Assembly: GCA_026645575.1 (NCBI GenBank)
Contig: JAPKMW010000002.1
Coordinates: 242,566 to 306,565, forward strand
DNA: 64,000 nt
Source of the DNA: Caldilineaceae bacterium
GTDB taxonomy: Bacteria > Chloroflexota > Anaerolineae > Caldilineales > Caldilineaceae
Direction: 5' to 3'
In this document: piece by piece, positions 43,285-51,801 of the stretch
Numbering within the stretch: the stretch's first letter is position 1
Layout: every line of letters begins with the position of its first letter
Translations under genes and position numbers: made by a program
The notes under the pieces: model-generated
What the model was told of the DNA's origin: nothing
What the model saw: the letters and a program-made list of their open reading frames with translations, nothing else
The model's database searches: none

Positions 43285-45363
43285 ATGCTCAAAGCAATTT
43301 TTTTTGGTGTTCCGCAAATTTACTACAACCATGATAGCTTGACCAGAACCTTGAGCGGCCGCTGTCTGGCGCTCTTTGCCTATCTGACGTTGACGAACCG
43401 ACCACAAGATCGGGGTCATCTGGCCGATCTGCTCTGGTCAGAAGTGGGCGAGCAGCAGGCGCGTCAGAATTTACGCTACGTCCTTTATGATCTACGGCAA
43501 TTCGTGGGCGATTATTTGGTCGTTACCCGCCATATGATCGCCTTTGCACGGCAAAAACCCCACTGGATTGACGCAGCCATCTTTGCCGACTACGTGGCGA
43601 CGAAAGAAACGTTGACTGACCCCACCCTTTTACAAGAGCTTCTACACCTGTACGGCGATGAATTCCTGGCCGGTTTCTCGATCCAAAATGCGCCCGTTTT
43701 TGAGGAATGGCTGACCCAGCAGCGCCACTACTTTCGCCAACAAGCCACCAAAGGGTTGCTACGGTTGAGCAACCATTACCTGGCCCAAAGGCATTACAGC
43801 GCTGGCCTGGCAGCAACCCAACGGCTGCTCCAGTTGGAACCCTGGCAAGAAGAAGCCCATCGCAATCAGATGTGCCTTTTGGCCTTTCGTGGAGAACGGT
43901 TGGCGGCGCTCAACCAATACAAGATTTGTCAGCAAGTGTTGCAAGCTGAATTTGGCGTTGCGCCAGATGCCGCCACCACAGCGCTCTATCAGGCGATTGA
44001 AACCGAGCGGCTGACGCCCCCAACCTTCCCATCTGCCAACAATAAGCCGCCATCAACCCAAGTGAATTGGGATGCGATTCCCCCGACCACACCACTCTAT
44101 GGTCGCACCGAGGAGCTAACGCGCCTGCGCCACTGGCTTACTGATCCACAACACCGCCTGGTTGGCCTTTTCGGCTTGACTGGCCAGGGCAAAAGCGCCC
44201 TGGCGACAGAAGTGGTGACGCAGTTGGCCGAAGCCGCCGACCAAGCAACCGTCAACCCATTTGAGATCATTCTCTGGTCAGCGCTAACCACCTGCCGCAC
44301 CCTGCCGCAGCTTTTGCACGAGTGGCTGAGCCAGCTAACCAAACCAGCGGTGGCTTCCCCGGTTCACCCTCTGGTTTACCGGCACGGTCAAAAAGAAATC
44401 CCTCCCCTGTCCACCCCTGATGAATCGCAGGAAACCGTGGAAGTGCTTTTGCAGCAACTGCTGACGCAGTTACGGCGGCGGCGGGTTTTGCTAGTTGTTG
44501 ATCATGGTGAAACGATTTATGGCGCTGCCGGCCCGCTAACCGACGAGCAACTGGGCTGGAGCGCCTTTGATGAGTTGTTGCGTCGCCTAGTGGACAATGA
44601 ACATCGCAGTTGTTTGTTGTTGCTGAGTCGCATGACCCCGGTTGCCTGGGAAACGCTGGCGCGCCGCTCTTCTGCCGTGCGCACGCTCTCGTTGGTGGGA
44701 CTATCCGTTGATGCCAGTGTCTCGCTCTTACAAGCTGGCGTGCGCACCTGGACGCCGCCGCTACGGGTATTAGCCGAACAGTGTATCGGTCATCCCGAAA
44801 CATTAGTGACCATGCGCGAGTTGCTCGATAGCTTTGGCATTGATTTACTAACCGAGTCGCTGGCTGCGCCGGGGTTGGCTGGCTCATGCCTGCGGACCCT
44901 ACAAACGCAATTTACGCGCCTGGGCTCTATGGAACAGGCCATCCTACACCACCTGACGAACTTGCCGACGTCGCCAACAGCGGCGATCTTGAGGCAACAA
45001 ATGCCCCACACCGGAACATTGGTGGCGTACCTGGAGGCGCTCCGCGCCTTACAGCGTCAGCACTGGCTCTTGCCGAGCCGTCCCGGCACCCCCTTGCTTC
45101 TTGCGCCGCTGGTCAGACGCTTTATGGAGCAAACGTCGCCGAACACGCCGTTGCAGAAAAGCCGGGCTACGGTCAAGCCGCCGGTTGATGAAGGCGTACA
45201 ACTCCGTCTGCGCCGTCCCCTGGAAGAGGAACGGTCGCGCGGCATGGAAGGTCAGAAAGAGAAGAAAACGGAGATGCGGTATACCGCAAACAGCCCTGTT
45301 CGCCCCGTAGGGACGGGTGAACCCATTACCTCTTTGAGAAACGATAGCTGTTTTGTCAAATAA
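43285..45363 (+). CDS. SARP/BTAD regulator with NTPase domain (AfsR-like)
   Basis: About 692 residues. N-terminal winged helix starting MLKAIFFGVPQIYYN, followed by the BTAD TPR domain (LYGDEFLAGF, EPWQEEAHRNQMCLL), then an STAND-type NTPase with P-loop GLTGQGKSAL and Walker B LLVVDHGE. The usual long C-terminal TPR array is missing. The last ~20 codons run through a family A repeat fragment (RPVGTGEP) and a low-complexity charged stretch, suggesting that the original C-terminus was replaced. A TTG at 43231 is an alternative start; ATG at 43285 fits the family N-terminus. Likely a signal-integrating transcription activator. Confidence 0.78.
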   Translation: MLKAIFFGVPQIYYNHDSLTRTLSGRCLALFAYLTLTNRPQDRGHLADLLWSEVGEQQARQNLRYVLYDLRQFVGDYLVVTRHMIAFARQKPHWIDAAIFADYVATKETLTDPTLLQELLHLYGDEFLAGFSIQNAPVFEEWLTQQRHYFRQQATKGLLRLSNHYLAQRHYSAGLAATQRLLQLEPWQEEAHRNQMCLLAFRGERLAALNQYKICQQVLQAEFGVAPDAATTALYQAIETERLTPPTFPSANNKPPSTQVNWDAIPPTTPLYGRTEELTRLRHWLTDPQHRLVGLFGLTGQGKSALATEVVTQLAEAADQATVNPFEIILWSALTTCRTLPQLLHEWLSQLTKPAVASPVHPLVYRHGQKEIPPLSTPDESQETVEVLLQQLLTQLRRRRVLLVVDHGETIYGAAGPLTDEQLGWSAFDELLRRLVDNEHRSCLLLLSRMTPVAWETLARRSSAVRTLSLVGLSVDASVSLLQAGVRTWTPPLRVLAEQCIGHPETLVTMRELLDSFGIDLLTESLAAPGLAGSCLRTLQTQFTRLGSMEQAILHHLTNLPTSPTAAILRQQMPHTGTLVAYLEALRALQRQHWLLPSRPGTPLLLAPLVRRFMEQTSPNTPLQKSRATVKPPVDEGVQLRLRRPLEEERSRGMEGQKEKKTEMRYTANSPVRPVGTGEPITSLRNDSCFVK
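45303..45323. repeat. Family A half-element at a gene end
   Basis: CCCCGTAGGGACGGGTGAAC is shared with 60372-60390 (CCCGTAGGGACGGGTGAAC). Here it is translated as part of the last residues of the AfsR-like protein. Confidence 0.7.
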
Positions 45364-45380
45364 GTCGTGATAGGGTAATC

Positions 45381-45435
45381 GTAGTCAAGGCTTTAGTCTT
45401 TCTCTGGGCGGCCCGAAGGCAAAAGCCTTGACTAC
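45381..45435. repeat. Hairpin between converging genes
   Basis: 14-bp arms GTAGTCAAGGCTTT (45381-45394) and AAAGCCTTGACTAC (45422-45435), extended by a TTTTGTCA/TGACAAAA pair further out. It may terminate transcription from both sides. Confidence 0.75.
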
Positions 45436-45466
45436 CGATGATTCTTTTTGTGACAAAACACTACGC

Positions 45467-48400
45467 CTAAGGCTGGTAACAGATCTGTTCAGCCGCGAGG
45501 GCGGGATGGTTGTAGCCAAAGTGGTCGGTGATCTGCCAGAGATCGGTCTCTTCGTCAAAGATTGGTTGGACAGCAGCGCACGCGGCAGCGGCATCCGCTT
45601 TGGCTTCGTATTCGTCGAGCCACTGTTGGGCGGCCTTCGTATAGCCGCTTTCCGGTTGTCCCTGGCTTAAGCTGGTTAATACCTCGCCGGCAGCGACAAA
45701 ATCGCCGGCCAATGCCTGAGCCTGGATCAGGCGGAAGCTGGCCAGACCTTGCAATAACGGCAATTCTTCATTGGCCGCCATGCCAAAGATGCTACACGCC
45801 TGCAAACTGGGGTCAATCGCTTTGGTATAGAGATCGACGGCCGGTTCATAGCCCAATACCGACGCCGCTTGCAGCGCGACATCCGCTTCCACCAACCGCA
45901 GTCCCAGACAGTTAGCGCCATCGACGGCGCGATCATAGGCCCAGCGGATGCGCTGGAAGGGGTGGCCGTCAATGCTCTGCCAGATCTCGGTGTGGGGAAC
46001 GGCGAGGCCCCCTTCTTCGGTGGCGCTGACGCCGCCAGTCAGGACCAACTGTTTGCCCTGCCCCGGATCGCCGGCGGCAATGGGCGCAAAGGACGCTGTG
46101 CCTTCGGCAATGGTGGCGCCAGGGGCAATCGTCGAGGTGTAGACCGCACCGTCCCAGGCGACAATCTGCACTTCACTGACACAGGAGGCGCCGCAGCCGG
46201 CAACGCTCCAGGCAATGTCCGTTTTCTGATCGGCATTGAGATCCTCTACAGTCAAGAGCGTCGGCAACCCGTAAATCTCTGGATTGGCAGCCAATGTGTA
46301 GCTGCCATCGTCGGCGCCATGATAGATGAGGACGGCGCCCTGCGTTCCTTCCGGCCCCACCCCCAAGTCACTGACAATGGTGGGTAAGAAGAGTGCGTCC
46401 CGTTGGCCATCGTCGTTGAGGTCGATCAGACGGAACGCTCCCCGTTGGTCATCAAGCGCATTACAGGTGCGCAGCCACCCTTCCACAGCCGCAGACTCTT
46501 GCCCTGCACTACTGAGTACGGTCGGCAAGGTATCAACATAGCCAGCCAGATCGGTGGGACAGGCCGCTAGATCAGCGCCGGGGAGTGCGACTGTTGCTGT
46601 TTCCGCTGTGGTGGCGGTGACACCTTCGGTTGCTGTCACAGTCGCTGTCGCTGTCACCGTCGTTATGGCCGCTGCGACACTGGCAGCATCAGCCGTTGGC
46701 GTCGGGATGGTGATATTGAGGACGGGGCAGATGTCCGCAGCGCCAAAGCTGGGGTTGGCAAAGCCATAGTCACCCAGCACGGCGCCGGCTTCGGGGTTGC
46801 TTTCGGCCAATTGAGTGACCGCGGCGCAGGCGGTGTTCATATCCCCATTCGCTTGATAGGCATCGAGCCAGCTTTGGCCTACTTGCGCATAGACACTATC
46901 TGGATAGGCGGCGGCAATCGCGCCCGTCAGATCGGCGGCCACATCTGGTTGCCCACGGTAGGCGGCAATAAGCGCCAGTCGGTAGAAGCTAAAGCTTTGC
47001 AGCTCTGCCACTTCGTTTTCCCGCGTACCACAAGCCACCAATGTTGTATCACTCGTGGCCTTCGTATAGAGCGCTTCCGCCTGTTCAAAATCATCCGCCG
47101 CGCCATTGGCAAAGGCCGCATTGGCATCAAGCACGGTGTGATAGAGACAGTTGCTAGCGACAAAGTTTGTGGTCAACAAGGTGTAGGGCGCACCGCCGAC
47201 GCTGCCCCAGATTTCGGTGCGGCTGCGTTGCGGGCCGGCGGCAGGGTTGCCATAGACGCCACCGGTCAGAACAATTTCTAAGCCCTGACTGGCCTCCAGT
47301 TGATCTTCCAGCTTTGTCTCGGCATTCGCCATGGTGATTTTGGCCGCACGCCAGGAACGCCAACTTTGGTTCTCCCAACTGTAGATCTGGATAGTGTCAA
47401 AACAGGTGTCGGCGCCACAGGTGGTTTCGAGCCAGGCCACATCATTGTTGCCGTCGCTATTAATGTCCAGCGCGCCGAGCAGATTGACTTCACTTTCCGC
47501 CCGCGCCTGATGACCAATCGTGTACCCGTCGGCGCCCCCATTGAGAATTAGCAGATCCATGATCGGTTGCGTCGCTGAGATATTGGGATTGGGGTAGATC
47601 ACCACCAGGTCGGCATTGCCATCCCCCGTCATATCCTGCGCTACTAGCGGCGTTGGCGGCGCGGCGTTACAAGCGGTCAAAAAGCTTTGCAAGGCGTCTA
47701 TACCGCCGTTTTCGTTAAGCGTGGTGAGAATGGCTGTGGGGTAATCAGCGAAATCACTGGGACATTGAGCGGCAGCGGGGGCGGTTGGCGCAGCCGTGGT
47801 GGGCGTGCTTTCGGGCGCGGCGGTCTCTGTTGGCAGCGCAGTTGGTGTTTCGGTGGCAGTCTCGGTGGCTGTTGGTTCAGGGGTCGCCGTTTCCGTCGGT
47901 TCAGGGGTCGCCGTCTCGGTCGCAGTCGGCTCGGCGGCGGGTGGCTCGGTCGTGATTGTAACGGTAGCTGTTGCCGCCACCGTTGGTGCGGTCGCCGCGG
48001 TGACGGTGGCTGTGGCAGTGATCGGCGCTGTTTCAGCCGTGGCGGGGGGTGTTCCCTCTGGCGTCACGGCGCCTTCCGGCAAGGGGATATTCAGTACTTC
48101 ATTGCGGCGCAGCACGTCATCATAGCGTACTGCCTGGGGATTGGCTGCCTTGAGCAAGCCGATGGCGATGCCGAATTTTTTGGCGATGATGCTCCACGAT
48201 TCGCCGGGCTGCACTGTATAGGTGGTGGTGGCGACCGGTTTGACCGTAGGGATGAAGAGCTTTTCTCCGGTGATCAACCAACCGCTGGCCCGCATGGCCT
48301 GGGGATTGGCCGCCTGTAAGTCGGCGATGCTGACACCGGTGCGCACAGAGACGGAATACCAGTTGTCGCCGCGCTGCACGGCATAGGTGTAGCCATTTTC

Positions 48401-48586
48401 TGCTTGATCGGTCGGTTGGCTATCGGACTGGGCTTGCGCCGATTGGGTCGCAAAAACGAGGAGAGGAACGGTGATAAACAGCGAGCAACAGAAGAACATC
48501 AACCCCAATAAGCGCACTGCGCTCCGGGGGGTGCTTTCGCCTTGACGGCACAAGCGCAAATGGTGCAATGGCGGTGGCAACTTCAT
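45467..48586 (-). CDS. Secreted LysM protein with duplicated ~360-residue module
   Basis: 1039-residue exported protein. A signal segment (LLGLMFFCCSLFITVPLLVF) is followed by two LysM domains (about 66-113, YTYAVQRGDNWYSVSVRTGV; about 122-168, TYTVQPGESWSIIAKKFGI), which bind peptidoglycan-type glycans. A Thr/Glu/Pro-rich linker follows (about 172-272), then two copies of one large module separated by a Thr-rich linker. Each copy has a CPxD start, a CNA helix end, calcium-loop/FG-GAP-like strands (DMTGDGNADLVV, DINSDGNNDVAW; DLNDDGQRDALF, DLNADQKTDIAW), LTGGV, TEIWxS, a TPR-like helical part and a closing FGY/NP/IC motif. Role likely at the cell wall. AGGAGG supports the ATG. Confidence 0.85.
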   Translation of the reverse strand: MKLPPPLHHLRLCRQGESTPRSAVRLLGLMFFCCSLFITVPLLVFATQSAQAQSDSQPTDQAENGYTYAVQRGDNWYSVSVRTGVSIADLQAANPQAMRASGWLITGEKLFIPTVKPVATTTYTVQPGESWSIIAKKFGIAIGLLKAANPQAVRYDDVLRRNEVLNIPLPEGAVTPEGTPPATAETAPITATATVTAATAPTVAATATVTITTEPPAAEPTATETATPEPTETATPEPTATETATETPTALPTETAAPESTPTTAAPTAPAAAQCPSDFADYPTAILTTLNENGGIDALQSFLTACNAAPPTPLVAQDMTGDGNADLVVIYPNPNISATQPIMDLLILNGGADGYTIGHQARAESEVNLLGALDINSDGNNDVAWLETTCGADTCFDTIQIYSWENQSWRSWRAAKITMANAETKLEDQLEASQGLEIVLTGGVYGNPAAGPQRSRTEIWGSVGGAPYTLLTTNFVASNCLYHTVLDANAAFANGAADDFEQAEALYTKATSDTTLVACGTRENEVAELQSFSFYRLALIAAYRGQPDVAADLTGAIAAAYPDSVYAQVGQSWLDAYQANGDMNTACAAVTQLAESNPEAGAVLGDYGFANPSFGAADICPVLNITIPTPTADAASVAAAITTVTATATVTATEGVTATTAETATVALPGADLAACPTDLAGYVDTLPTVLSSAGQESAAVEGWLRTCNALDDQRGAFRLIDLNDDGQRDALFLPTIVSDLGVGPEGTQGAVLIYHGADDGSYTLAANPEIYGLPTLLTVEDLNADQKTDIAWSVAGCGASCVSEVQIVAWDGAVYTSTIAPGATIAEGTASFAPIAAGDPGQGKQLVLTGGVSATEEGGLAVPHTEIWQSIDGHPFQRIRWAYDRAVDGANCLGLRLVEADVALQAASVLGYEPAVDLYTKAIDPSLQACSIFGMAANEELPLLQGLASFRLIQAQALAGDFVAAGEVLTSLSQGQPESGYTKAAQQWLDEYEAKADAAAACAAVQPIFDEETDLWQITDHFGYNHPALAAEQICYQP

Positions 48587-48773
48587 CTTTCCTCCTAGGT
48601 TGATCAGGGGTGGACAGCATAGTCAGTATCAATAGTCCGCAGTCATGTAGTCGCATAGTCCAGAGTCGGTCTAAGGCAATTCCGTCTACATTGCAGTCTG
48701 CTGAGTATGGATCAATTGAAAGAGGAGATAAAGAGATTCTGCGCCCCGGCGCTGCGCAATCTCTCAATCCCTT

Positions 48774-48889
48774 AAGTGAGCGTCTAATAATAACTTCCCG
48801 ATTGGCTCTTCGCGAGTCCGTGACTCGCCCTATCCGGTTGCGAGTCACGGACTCGCGAAGAGCGGAAGTTATTGCTAGACGTTCACTTA
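48774..48889. repeat. Long compound hairpin (family B core)
   Basis: Core arms 48805-48827 (GCTCTTCGCGAGTCCGTGAC and onwards) and 48841-48863 are exact complements. Outer stems TAAGTGAGCGTCTAATAATA / TATTGCTAGACGTTCACTTA extend it to about 50 bp per side with a 6-base insertion on the left. The right outer arm overlaps the stop codon of the DUF3048 gene. The rest of the gap from 48587 has no gene. Confidence 0.85.
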
Positions 48890-50047
48890 GTAACTAATAT
48901 CCGGTAATTGTTGAACAACCTGCACCCAGCTTTGACCGGGTTTCAGTTTAATGATCGCCTCGCCTGGGCCGAGCCAACGGGGGGGTGTTTCCGGGTCGGC
49001 GCGCCAGGTGCCTTCATAGACCAGGCCGTTGCGGAAAACGCGCAGATCGCCAAAGCCATAGAGCGTAATATCAACGCCTTTGGTTCCCAGACTGTCTTCG
49101 ACAACATCGGTCAAGGTGTGGGGGGCAGCCACAACAATCACATTTTGCGCCAGAATTGGCTGACCAGTGGCGGGGTCGCTCTGTTGTTGACCACCCTGCC
49201 AGCGCAGGTAGCCGCCCAAGCCGGCATCATAGCGCCATTCAACGCTGTTGCCGCCGGGATAGGCAACGCGGATCACCGTGGCGTTGGCGGCGCTACTGGG
49301 GGGCGGCTCTGGGCTAAATTCAAAACCGGGGCGACTCCACTCTTTGTTCAGCCCATTATCCGTCAACCAACGGCGCACACCATCGGTGCTGGCCTGCATC
49401 CGTGTGCGGTAGTCGCTGCCAATGCTAGAGAAATAGCGGTTGTTGGAAGGGTCATCAATATCGGCGTCAAGATAGGGGAAGCCGACTTCGTTTTTCAGTA
49501 GATAGCGAATGTGATCGCTGCCGCCGGAGCAAGCCAGAACCCCATCATACATATAGGTTATCCAAATGTTGGGGAAGCGGGCCGAACGCACTGGACCCAC
49601 TCGTGTCGCATCATGGGTTTGGTAGAGCGCCGTCATGCGGGTCATGCTAAAGCCATCGACAATATATTCGTAGACTAGATCGGCCAGCCCCAAGCCAAAA
49701 TGGGCGCTGCGCCCCACTGGGTCATTGTTGATACAGATCATCACCGGGCGCTGGCGCAAATTATCCGGGTTATCCGCCGGCAGGCCGCTGAAAGGGCCAA
49801 TGTTGCCAGGCTGTGGAATGGGGGTGGCAGTTGATTCCACCACCGGGGCCGGTGTGTCGGTGGCTGGGGGCGGAACTGGGGTGTCGGTGGGCGGCGGTGG
49901 GGTGTCAGTCGGCACTGCCGCTGCGGAAATCGGGGTCTTGGTCGGCGTGGCGGTGGGTGCTGCCGCCGGACTGCTACAGGCGACTACCATGAACGCCAGA
50001 ACGAGCCAGAGAAAGCTATTTGGTTGAAAGAGTTGAAAACGACGCAT
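48887..50047 (-). CDS. DUF3048 lipoprotein
   Basis: 386-residue lipoprotein with lipobox FMVVAC (Cys24), a Thr/Pro-rich linker to about residue 85 and a DUF3048 domain (RPVMICINNDPVGRSAHFGL, GPVRSARFPN, CSGGSDHIRYLLK, SSIGSDYRTRMQ). It is a paralogue of the DUF3048 protein at 16.8-18.3 kb but lacks the SH3 domain. The two share the start YEY(L/I)xxG and the end KPGxSWxxVV. DUF3048 function is unknown; extracytoplasmic location follows from the lipobox. Confidence 0.85.
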   Translation of the reverse strand: MRRFQLFQPNSFLWLVLAFMVVACSSPAAAPTATPTKTPISAAAVPTDTPPPPTDTPVPPPATDTPAPVVESTATPIPQPGNIGPFSGLPADNPDNLRQRPVMICINNDPVGRSAHFGLGLADLVYEYIVDGFSMTRMTALYQTHDATRVGPVRSARFPNIWITYMYDGVLACSGGSDHIRYLLKNEVGFPYLDADIDDPSNNRYFSSIGSDYRTRMQASTDGVRRWLTDNGLNKEWSRPGFEFSPEPPPSSAANATVIRVAYPGGNSVEWRYDAGLGGYLRWQGGQQQSDPATGQPILAQNVIVVAAPHTLTDVVEDSLGTKGVDITLYGFGDLRVFRNGLVYEGTWRADPETPPRWLGPGEAIIKLKPGQSWVQVVQQLPDISY

Positions 50048-50362
50048 AACTGATCAGCACCTGTGTTTGCGGTCGCCGAACGCTTGATCCAGCTTCATGG
50101 CTCCGGCGACCGTTCTTTTTATTATTGCTACGTTACTGTTGATTGCATTGCTTTTGCTTGTTGATCCATTCCTTGGACGACGATTAGTATACCATACATC
50201 ACTTTGTGGTAGAATATAGACGCTTGTAATCTTACAATTTCAATAGTCATAGTCATTCAGCTTGCCTGCTCGTAGCCAGTCTGTGACTGGCAGCCCTACA
50301 CTGCTAGTCACAGACTGGCTACGAGCGGGTGGCTTGACAATTACAGTTGAGTAATCTTGACC
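50048..50362. other. Divergent promoter gap with family B hairpin
   Basis: 315-base gap between a minus-strand lipoprotein gene and a plus-strand operon. It must hold both promoters. The only clear structure is the family B hairpin at 50268-50326. Confidence 0.5.
50268..50326. repeat. Family B 21-bp inverted repeat
   Basis: Arms GCTCGTAGCCAGTCTGTGAC and T (50268-50288) and the complement (50306-50326), 17-base loop, with weak pairing beyond. Confidence 0.88.
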
Positions 50363-50608
50363 ATGTCATTACCAACACCTACCGCAACAACTGACCAGCC
50401 GCAACGACGTGTGGTTGGCGAACATCTGGAAGCTGCCCTTGACGGCTTACAACAGCGCGAGTTGTTGGAACCGGCTTTGCTGTTGAGCGCCGGCTATGTG
50501 GCGTTGCCCTTCATGTTGCGTCAAGGGTTGTTGTTGCTGACGCCCCTATTGGCGTTGTGTGGTCTCACCCTGGAACGGGAAGGGATAACCCATGCTGTAC
50601 CCAAGTAA
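50363..50608 (+). CDS. Small hydrophobic protein, first gene of a membrane operon
   Basis: 81-residue protein with one strongly hydrophobic hairpin-like region (LLLSAGYVALPFMLRQGLLL, LTPLLALCGL). No family recognised. The next gene starts inside its last codons, so the two are translationally coupled. It opens a run of six overlapping or nearly overlapping genes. Confidence 0.6.
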   Translation: MSLPTPTATTDQPQRRVVGEHLEAALDGLQQRELLEPALLLSAGYVALPFMLRQGLLLLTPLLALCGLTLEREGITHAVPK

Positions 50609-51161
50609 TGCCACCAGTGTGGCGCAGGCATGGCAGGGTCAACTGGATGAGAGTCTGGAAGCCGGCGAGACGCTCTGGCTGGAAGGTGGGTTGAGCCGAC
50701 GCGCCATTGATCAGTTGCCCATGTTGCTGGCGCTGGATCACTTTGCACGCCAACGTGCCGATCTCACAACGCCGGGGCTTTTGCTCGGCGGCGACGGCGT
50801 CATGTGGACGGCGGCGCTCCTAAGTGGCGCAACCGAACGCCGCACTGGCCTGGCGCCGGCGTTAACCATACGCTATGGTGGTGCTGATCCGGCAAGTTAT
50901 ATGGCAACGCTGGCAACTTTGTCGGGGCCGTCGGCCCATACCCGGCGGCATGAGGCGACCGGCTTGCCGGTGAGTATGCAAGCGCTGTTGTTGCCAACCA
51001 GCCAACCAGGCATAGCACCGGCCTGCTTTTCCTTGCCCTTTGTTCTGACCGGACAAGCAACCACCCCTAGCAGTGATCAGACCGGGGATACAGAAACGTG
51101 GTTACCTTGGTTAACAGTCCTGGTCGTCATCGGCGCCATTATTACAGCGCTCTTTGTGTAA
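50592..51161 (+). CDS. Uncharacterised membrane-anchored protein
   Basis: 189 residues: a soluble N-terminal part (QWQ-type LDESLEAGETLWLEGG, LALDHFARQ, GGDGVMWTAALLSGA) and one C-terminal transmembrane helix (WLPWLTVLVVIGAIITALFV). It faintly recalls Chloroflexota DUF6754-like proteins with a C-terminal helix, but I am not sure. GGGAAGGG lies before the ATG, which overlaps the previous gene by 17 bases. Confidence 0.65.
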   Translation: MLYPSNATSVAQAWQGQLDESLEAGETLWLEGGLSRRAIDQLPMLLALDHFARQRADLTTPGLLLGGDGVMWTAALLSGATERRTGLAPALTIRYGGADPASYMATLATLSGPSAHTRRHEATGLPVSMQALLLPTSQPGIAPACFSLPFVLTGQATTPSSDQTGDTETWLPWLTVLVVIGAIITALFV

Positions 51162-51171
51162 GCAGTCGGAC

Positions 51172-51801
51172 ATGAACTCATCACCTGCCCGTTCCCAGCA
51201 TCTTTTCGTGGTCATTGTTGCGCTTTGCTTTATTGCGCTTGCACTGCATCGCACCGGCATCGTCCCTGGATTGGGGGGCGTTGTGGCGATACTCTATGAG
51301 TGGTTGATCTTGGTGAGCAGCTTTGCCCTGTTACTGGGTGTGGCGCACCTACTGCTTACCCATCTGCGGCGCATCCAACATGGACAACCGGAGTGGACCT
51401 ATAGCCTGCTCCTGGTGATCGCCTGTTGCGCCGTCTTTGTGGCTGGTCTGCTCCAGCCAGTGGGTGTGACCAGCCCAACCGTCGAATGGATCTTTACCAC
51501 CTTAATCGCCCCCGGTCAGGCGATGCTCTATGCGCTCATCTTCTTTTTTATGGCTGCCGCCGCCTACCAGTATCTCCGGTTGACGACGCCCGCCGGTCGC
51601 TGGATGTTGGCCGGCGCCTTGGTGATGTTGATCGCGCAGATGCCGGCCACCTATAACCTGCTGCCGCCGATCGTCGGCCAGTGGGTGGGGTGGCTGCTGC
51701 AAGTGCCGGTGATGGCAACCGTGCGCGGCGCGATCTTGGGTAGTACGCTGGCGCTGCTCTTCTTTGGCGTGCGCTTTTTGCTGGGCAGGAGCGGGGCATG
51801 A
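51172..51801 (+). CDS. Polytopic membrane protein, about six helices
   Basis: About 209 residues, almost entirely hydrophobic, with helices such as LFVVIVALCFIALAL, SLLLVIACCAVFVAGLL, MLYALIFFFMAAAAY and the C-terminal LALLFFGVRFLLG. No known family. The TGA stop overlaps the next ATG (ATGA). A TTG at 51154 is an alternative start. Confidence 0.65.
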   Translation: MNSSPARSQHLFVVIVALCFIALALHRTGIVPGLGGVVAILYEWLILVSSFALLLGVAHLLLTHLRRIQHGQPEWTYSLLLVIACCAVFVAGLLQPVGVTSPTVEWIFTTLIAPGQAMLYALIFFFMAAAAYQYLRLTTPAGRWMLAGALVMLIAQMPATYNLLPPIVGQWVGWLLQVPVMATVRGAILGSTLALLFFGVRFLLGRSGA

